DNA of 64,000 bases, taken from the NCBI GenBank assembly GCA_964628685.1, contig CAZVNM010000001.1, positions 248,001 through 312,000 of the forward strand, in the 5' to 3' direction. A program made the translations under genes and the position numbers. The notes under the pieces are model-generated. The model worked only from the letters and a program-made list of their open reading frames with translations, did not search any database and had not been told where the DNA came from. This document shows positions 60,794-64,000 of this stretch, piece by piece. The DNA comes from CALMEC01 sp964628685. Lineage in GTDB: Bacteria > Actinomycetota > Thermoleophilia > Miltoncostaeales > Miltoncostaeaceae. Position 1 is the stretch's first letter, and the number at the start of each line of letters is the position of its first letter.

Positions 60794-61876
60794 ATGAAGA
60801 TCAAGGAACTGCTGACGACTCCCGAGCTGCGCAGCCTCGTCGCGCGTGGTCAGGAGTTCGGGTTCATGAGTATGACGCAGCTCGAGGAGACCCTCGAGTC
60901 CGCTGATCTGGACGCCCCTCCGGTCGCCAAGGTCGCCGAGGCCCTCGAGGACATGGGCGTCGAGATGGTGGAGCACGCCGAGGCCGAGGCCCGCATGGCG
61001 AAGCTCACCGAGGAGGCCGACCGGCCCCGCAAGCTCAACCTGCGCGCCGAGTCGACCACCGACTCGCTGCAGCTGTTCCTCAAGGACGTCGGCAAGGTGC
61101 CGCTTCTCACCGCCCGGCAGGAGGTGTCGCTCGCCAAGCGCATCGAGCTCGGCGACATGGACGCCAAGCGCCACATGGTCGAGGCCAACCTGCGCCTGGT
61201 CGTGTCGATCGCCAAGAACTACCGCAACCAGGGCCTGGGCTTCCTGGACCTGATTCAGGAGGGCACCATCGGCCTCGTCCGCGCGGCCGAGAAGTTCGAC
61301 TACCGCAAGGGCTTCAAGTTCTCGACGTACGCGACCTGGTGGATCCGCCAGGCGGTGGCCCGCGCCATCGCCGACAAGGGCCGCACCATCCGGATGCCGG
61401 TGCACGTGGTCGAGAAGCTCAACAAGATCAACCGGGCCGAGCGCAAGCTGGTCTCGGAGCTGGGCCGCGAGCCCAGCAACGAGGAGATCTCGGCGGCCAC
61501 CGAGCTCACCGTCCCGGAGATCGAGTCCATCAAGCGCAGCGCCCAGACCCCGGTGTCGCTCGAGCGGCCGGTGGGTGACGACGAGGAGTCGGAGTTCGGG
61601 CAGTTCATCGCCGACGACAAGTCGCCCTCGCCCGAGGAGGCCACCGACGCGCTGCTGCGTTCGGAGGCCCTGCGCGACGTGCTCAACACCCTCAGCTACC
61701 GTGAGCGCCGCGTCCTCGAGCTGCGCTACGGGCTGGGCGGCGAGCACCCCCGTACGCTGGACGAGGTGGGCCGCACCTTCAACGTCACCCGCGAGCGCAT
61801 CCGCCAGATCGAGAACCAGTCGCTGCAGAAGCTGGCGTCGATGATGGAGGCGCAGGGGCTGCGCGAGGTCGCATAG
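60794..61876 (+). CDS. rpoD: primary RNA polymerase sigma factor (RpoD/SigA)
   Basis: The protein has 360 residues, a short form. Region 1.2 (DSLQLFLKDVGKVPLLTARQE), region 2 (LRLVVSIAKNYRNQGLGFLDLIQEGTIGL, FSTYATWWIRQA), region 3 and region 4 (VLNTLSYRERRVLELRYGL, VTRERIRQIENQSLQKL) are all present and canonical. The ATG at 60794 follows GAGGA. It directs housekeeping transcription. Its promoter carries an SOS box, and a terminator follows. Confidence 0.95.
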   Translation: MKIKELLTTPELRSLVARGQEFGFMSMTQLEETLESADLDAPPVAKVAEALEDMGVEMVEHAEAEARMAKLTEEADRPRKLNLRAESTTDSLQLFLKDVGKVPLLTARQEVSLAKRIELGDMDAKRHMVEANLRLVVSIAKNYRNQGLGFLDLIQEGTIGLVRAAEKFDYRKGFKFSTYATWWIRQAVARAIADKGRTIRMPVHVVEKLNKINRAERKLVSELGREPSNEEISAATELTVPEIESIKRSAQTPVSLERPVGDDEESEFGQFIADDKSPSPEEATDALLRSEALRDVLNTLSYRERRVLELRYGLGGEHPRTLDEVGRTFNVTRERIRQIENQSLQKLASMMEAQGLREVA

Positions 61877-61910
61877 CCGGCCACGCCGCGCGCGCACCGC
61901 ATCCCCCCGC

Positions 61911-61938
61911 GTTCGGGCCCGCTTCGGTGGGCCCGAAC
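61911..61938 (+). terminator. terminator after rpoD
   Basis: A 10-bp stem (GTTCGGGCCC, 8-nt loop GCTTCGGT) is followed by ACATTTC. Confidence 0.8.
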
Positions 61939-61984
61939 ACATTTCGGCGCCGCCGCAACCCGCGCCCGCGGTAGGGTGTCCCAC

Positions 61985-62170
61985 ATGGCATGGGACGAGG
62001 ATGACGACGACTGGGGCAAGCCGCTTCCGGACGACCCCGAATCGGTGGCGCGCCGCGAGAAGGCGTCGCGCGAGATGCTCAACGCACGCGGCAGGGTGCT
62101 GTTCTGGGTCTCGCTGGTGCTCGGCGTGATGGTCATCCTGGTCGTGGTGCTCTGGATCACCGTGGGCTGA
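61985..62170 (+). CDS. small membrane protein (61 aa)
   Basis: An acidic N-terminus (MAWDEDDDDWGKPLP) is followed by one C-terminal transmembrane helix at ~40-60. TAGGGT (61972-61977) ends 7 nt before the ATG, so the mRNA is probably leaderless. No family is known to me. Confidence 0.65.
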   Translation: MAWDEDDDDWGKPLPDDPESVARREKASREMLNARGRVLFWVSLVLGVMVILVVVLWITVG

Positions 62171-62214
62171 CCCGGTTGAGGGTCGTGCCCCGATCTGTCA
62201 TACTGGCGGGACGC

Positions 62215-62288
<74 letters not shown>

Positions 62289-62295
62289 CTCCGAA

Positions 62296-62320
62296 GGGCC
62301 CGTGCACACGGGCCCTTTTT
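62296..62320 (+). terminator. intrinsic terminator after tRNA-fMet
   Basis: An 8-bp stem (GGGCCCGT/ACGGGCCC) is followed by TTTTT, the most classical terminator in the window. Confidence 0.9.
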
Positions 62321-62399
62321 CGTTCCCGGCAGCGGGTGCGGGCGGCCCCGTCACCCGCGTCACGGCCGGCGACCGTCCGGGACGTGTCGTGTGGCCATC

Positions 62400-64000
62400 A
62401 TGACCGCGGTCCGGACATCCGATGAAGTGATGATGCCCACCCCCTCCACAGCCGGCCGCGACGCGCAGGAGACGCTCCGGCGAAGCCTCCTGATGTCGAA
62501 CGTCCAGCGGGCGGGGATCGTCGGGATGGTCGTCGCGATGATCAGCTGCGTGCACTGGATCGGCTGGGCCCCGATGGTCGCCCTGGCCGCCGGCGTGGCG
62601 GCGTTCGTGGTGATGAAGCTCGACGCCGTGCGCAGGCGGCTGGGTGTCTGGTCGCTGGTCCTCGCATGGGGACTCGGGCAGGCGGCGACCTTCACCGCCG
62701 TCGTCGTCGCACGCGGCCCCACCGAGTACGTGGTGGGCATGCTCGCCATCCCCACCATCCTGGCGAGCGTCGTCTGGCCGCCCTTCTACGTGCGCATCGG
62801 CGCCGTGCTCACCGCGGTCCTGGTGGTCCTGGCCGGCGTGGTGACCGATGGCGCCGGCGTCCTGGAGCGCTATCCGGCGTTCCTCATCCCGGCCGTGATG
62901 ATCGCGGCGGTCACCTGGCTCTCCATCTCCGCGCGTCAGGCGGAGGAGGACTCGCAGACGCAGCTCATGACCGATGCGCTCACCGGTCTTCCCAACCGGT
63001 TCGCCCTGGCCGCCGAGCGGCGGGCCATCGACGGCGCCCGCGGTGGCGTTGCGGCCGCGGTCCTCGTGATCGACATCGATCATTTCAAGCACGTCAACGA
63101 CACCGCCGGTCACGTCCGTGGAGATGCCCTCCTGCGCCACACGGCGGACGTCCTCAACCGCGCGCTGGGTGGACGCGGATGCCTGGTCCGGTACGGGGGC
63201 GAGGAGTTCGTGGCCGTCCTTCGCGACCGGGACGCCCTGGGCGCGGCCGTGATCGCCGAGGAGCTCCGCGCGCGCATCGCGGCGTCCCCCGACGGCGGGG
63301 ACACGCTCACCGTCTCCATCGGCGTCGCCCGCACCGACGACCGCCACACCACGTTCGCCGAGCTGTTCGACGCGGCCGACGGTGCCCTCTACCGCGCCAA
63401 GGCCGGCGGGCGCAACCGCGTGGTCGCGGCCGACGATCCCGTCGGTCCCGACGAGGCCGTCCGCGACCGGCGCGCCGATCCCACACGCAGCGCGACGCAC
63501 AGCATGCCCCCGCCGGCGGTGGTGGTGGGCGGCCGCACACCGGGTGAGCGCCCACCCGATCGTGGCCCCGTGCTCCACGACGTGCTGGAGCGTTCGCACC
63601 TGATCCACATGACGCGGCGGCTGCGCGAGCGCAACACGCTGCCGATCGTGGCCGTCTATCTGGCGGTGATCGCATCGATCCCCCGCATCGGCTGGACGAT
63701 CATCCCGTTGGCGCTCATGGGCTCCCTCGCCCACCGCCGCGCCCAGAACCGCGTGGAGACCGTCCGCAATCCGCTCCGCACGGTCGGTGCCGGTTGGCTT
63801 CTGACCCAGGTCGGCATCGTCGCGGGCCTGCCCTGGATGCACGACGACGCCGTCTGGCTCATCTGTCTCCTCGTCTCGATGATCATCACGGCGAGCGCCG
63901 CGTTCCCGCTGCGCTACACGGTGGCCGGGGTCGCGACCACCGCCGTGCTGATGGTCGGCGGAGCCCTCCTGATCGACGTGCGGGTGCTGGAGCGGGCGCC
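62400..64000 (+). CDS. membrane-GGDEF-membrane protein, C-terminus beyond window
   Basis: At least 533 residues are present. Six or so hydrophobic segments (~35-180) lead to a GGDEF domain with DALTGLPNRFAL and active GGEEF at residues 266-270; no RxxD I-site is seen at the usual place. After a Pro/Arg-rich linker, a second hydrophobic region starts at ~415 (TLPIVAVYLAVIASIPRIGW) and resembles the first one (HWIGWAPMVALAAG; both end near VLER). The frame is open at base 64000. It is a diguanylate cyclase, perhaps with two tandem sensor-GGDEF units. Confidence 0.82.
   Translation, partial: MTAVRTSDEVMMPTPSTAGRDAQETLRRSLLMSNVQRAGIVGMVVAMISCVHWIGWAPMVALAAGVAAFVVMKLDAVRRRLGVWSLVLAWGLGQAATFTAVVVARGPTEYVVGMLAIPTILASVVWPPFYVRIGAVLTAVLVVLAGVVTDGAGVLERYPAFLIPAVMIAAVTWLSISARQAEEDSQTQLMTDALTGLPNRFALAAERRAIDGARGGVAAAVLVIDIDHFKHVNDTAGHVRGDALLRHTADVLNRALGGRGCLVRYGGEEFVAVLRDRDALGAAVIAEELRARIAASPDGGDTLTVSIGVARTDDRHTTFAELFDAADGALYRAKAGGRNRVVAADDPVGPDEAVRDRRADPTRSATHSMPPPAVVVGGRTPGERPPDRGPVLHDVLERSHLIHMTRRLRERNTLPIVAVYLAVIASIPRIGWTIIPLALMGSLAHRRAQNRVETVRNPLRTVGAGWLLTQVGIVAGLPWMHDDAVWLICLLVSMIITASAAFPLRYTVAGVATTAVLMVGGALLIDVRVLERA

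Overview
This 64-kb window is chromosomal DNA of a very GC-rich bacterium, most likely an actinobacterium of a deep lineage such as Thermoleophilia. That placement is an inference. It rests on NucS-type mismatch repair, a Gram-positive-type LexA box (GAAC-N4-GTTC), a TipAL-like MerR regulator, a futalosine-route menaquinone gene (mqnD), many apparently leaderless genes, and selenium use (selD plus a UGA-containing selenoprotein). No 16S rRNA is present and no database search was possible. I saw no insertion sequence, integrase or prophage. Gene order is that of an ordinary chromosome with several unusual islands.

Layout. 1-4.4 kb: a partial membrane protein, an HTH regulator, a diguanylate cyclase and a PIG-V-like mannosyltransferase. 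4.5-8.3 kb: RNase P RNA, a TipAS-type MerR gene with a 19-bp-spacer promoter, lexA with an SOS box, tRNA-Leu(GAG), an ArsR/cupin pair, a 48-residue membrane protein and secG. 8.6-19.1 kb: a secreted protein, selD, a hot-dog thioesterase, mqnD followed by a coding frame with no canonical start, a Crp/Fnr regulator, lipoproteins, a guaB-like gene, an array of 185-bp repeats, nucS, and a SelW/Rdx-type selenoprotein gene (in-frame TGA at 18870 with a textbook bacterial SECIS hairpin). 19.2-29.3 kb: transketolase, a LOG-AcuC-YciI operon, a heme-copper-like membrane protein, a 1113-residue HEAT-like protein and pabB-pabC. 29.3-37 kb: thioesterase and secreted subtilase, a two-component pair, and amt-glnK. 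37.2-40.8 kb: a three-gene prepilin-like operon. 41-51.7 kb: a Zn-ribbon/PAS, degenerate-GGDEF and epimerase operon, a second secreted subtilase, a glycosidase-like protein, and a LysR, flavoprotein and phosphosulfolactate synthase cluster. 51.8-57.1 kb: a cytoplasmic subtilase divergent from a TPR-CHAT caspase-like protease, an ECF-like sigma factor and a small CnaB-like protein. 57-64 kb: a methyltransferase, pilT, the primary sigma factor with an SOS box at its promoter, tRNA-fMet, and a partial membrane-GGDEF-membrane protein.

Themes. Two parts deserve most attention. The first is the CHAT/subtilase/sigma island, which has the parts of a protease-controlled transcription switch. The second is the selenium trait: selD makes selenophosphate and a downstream gene reads UGA as selenocysteine. 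Three GGDEF-type proteins point to c-di-GMP control. The pilin operon and pilT point to type IV pili, although the assembly genes are not here. Many genes carry a TANNNT-like -10 element 6-7 nt before the start codon, which suggests leaderless transcription and helped decide several starts.
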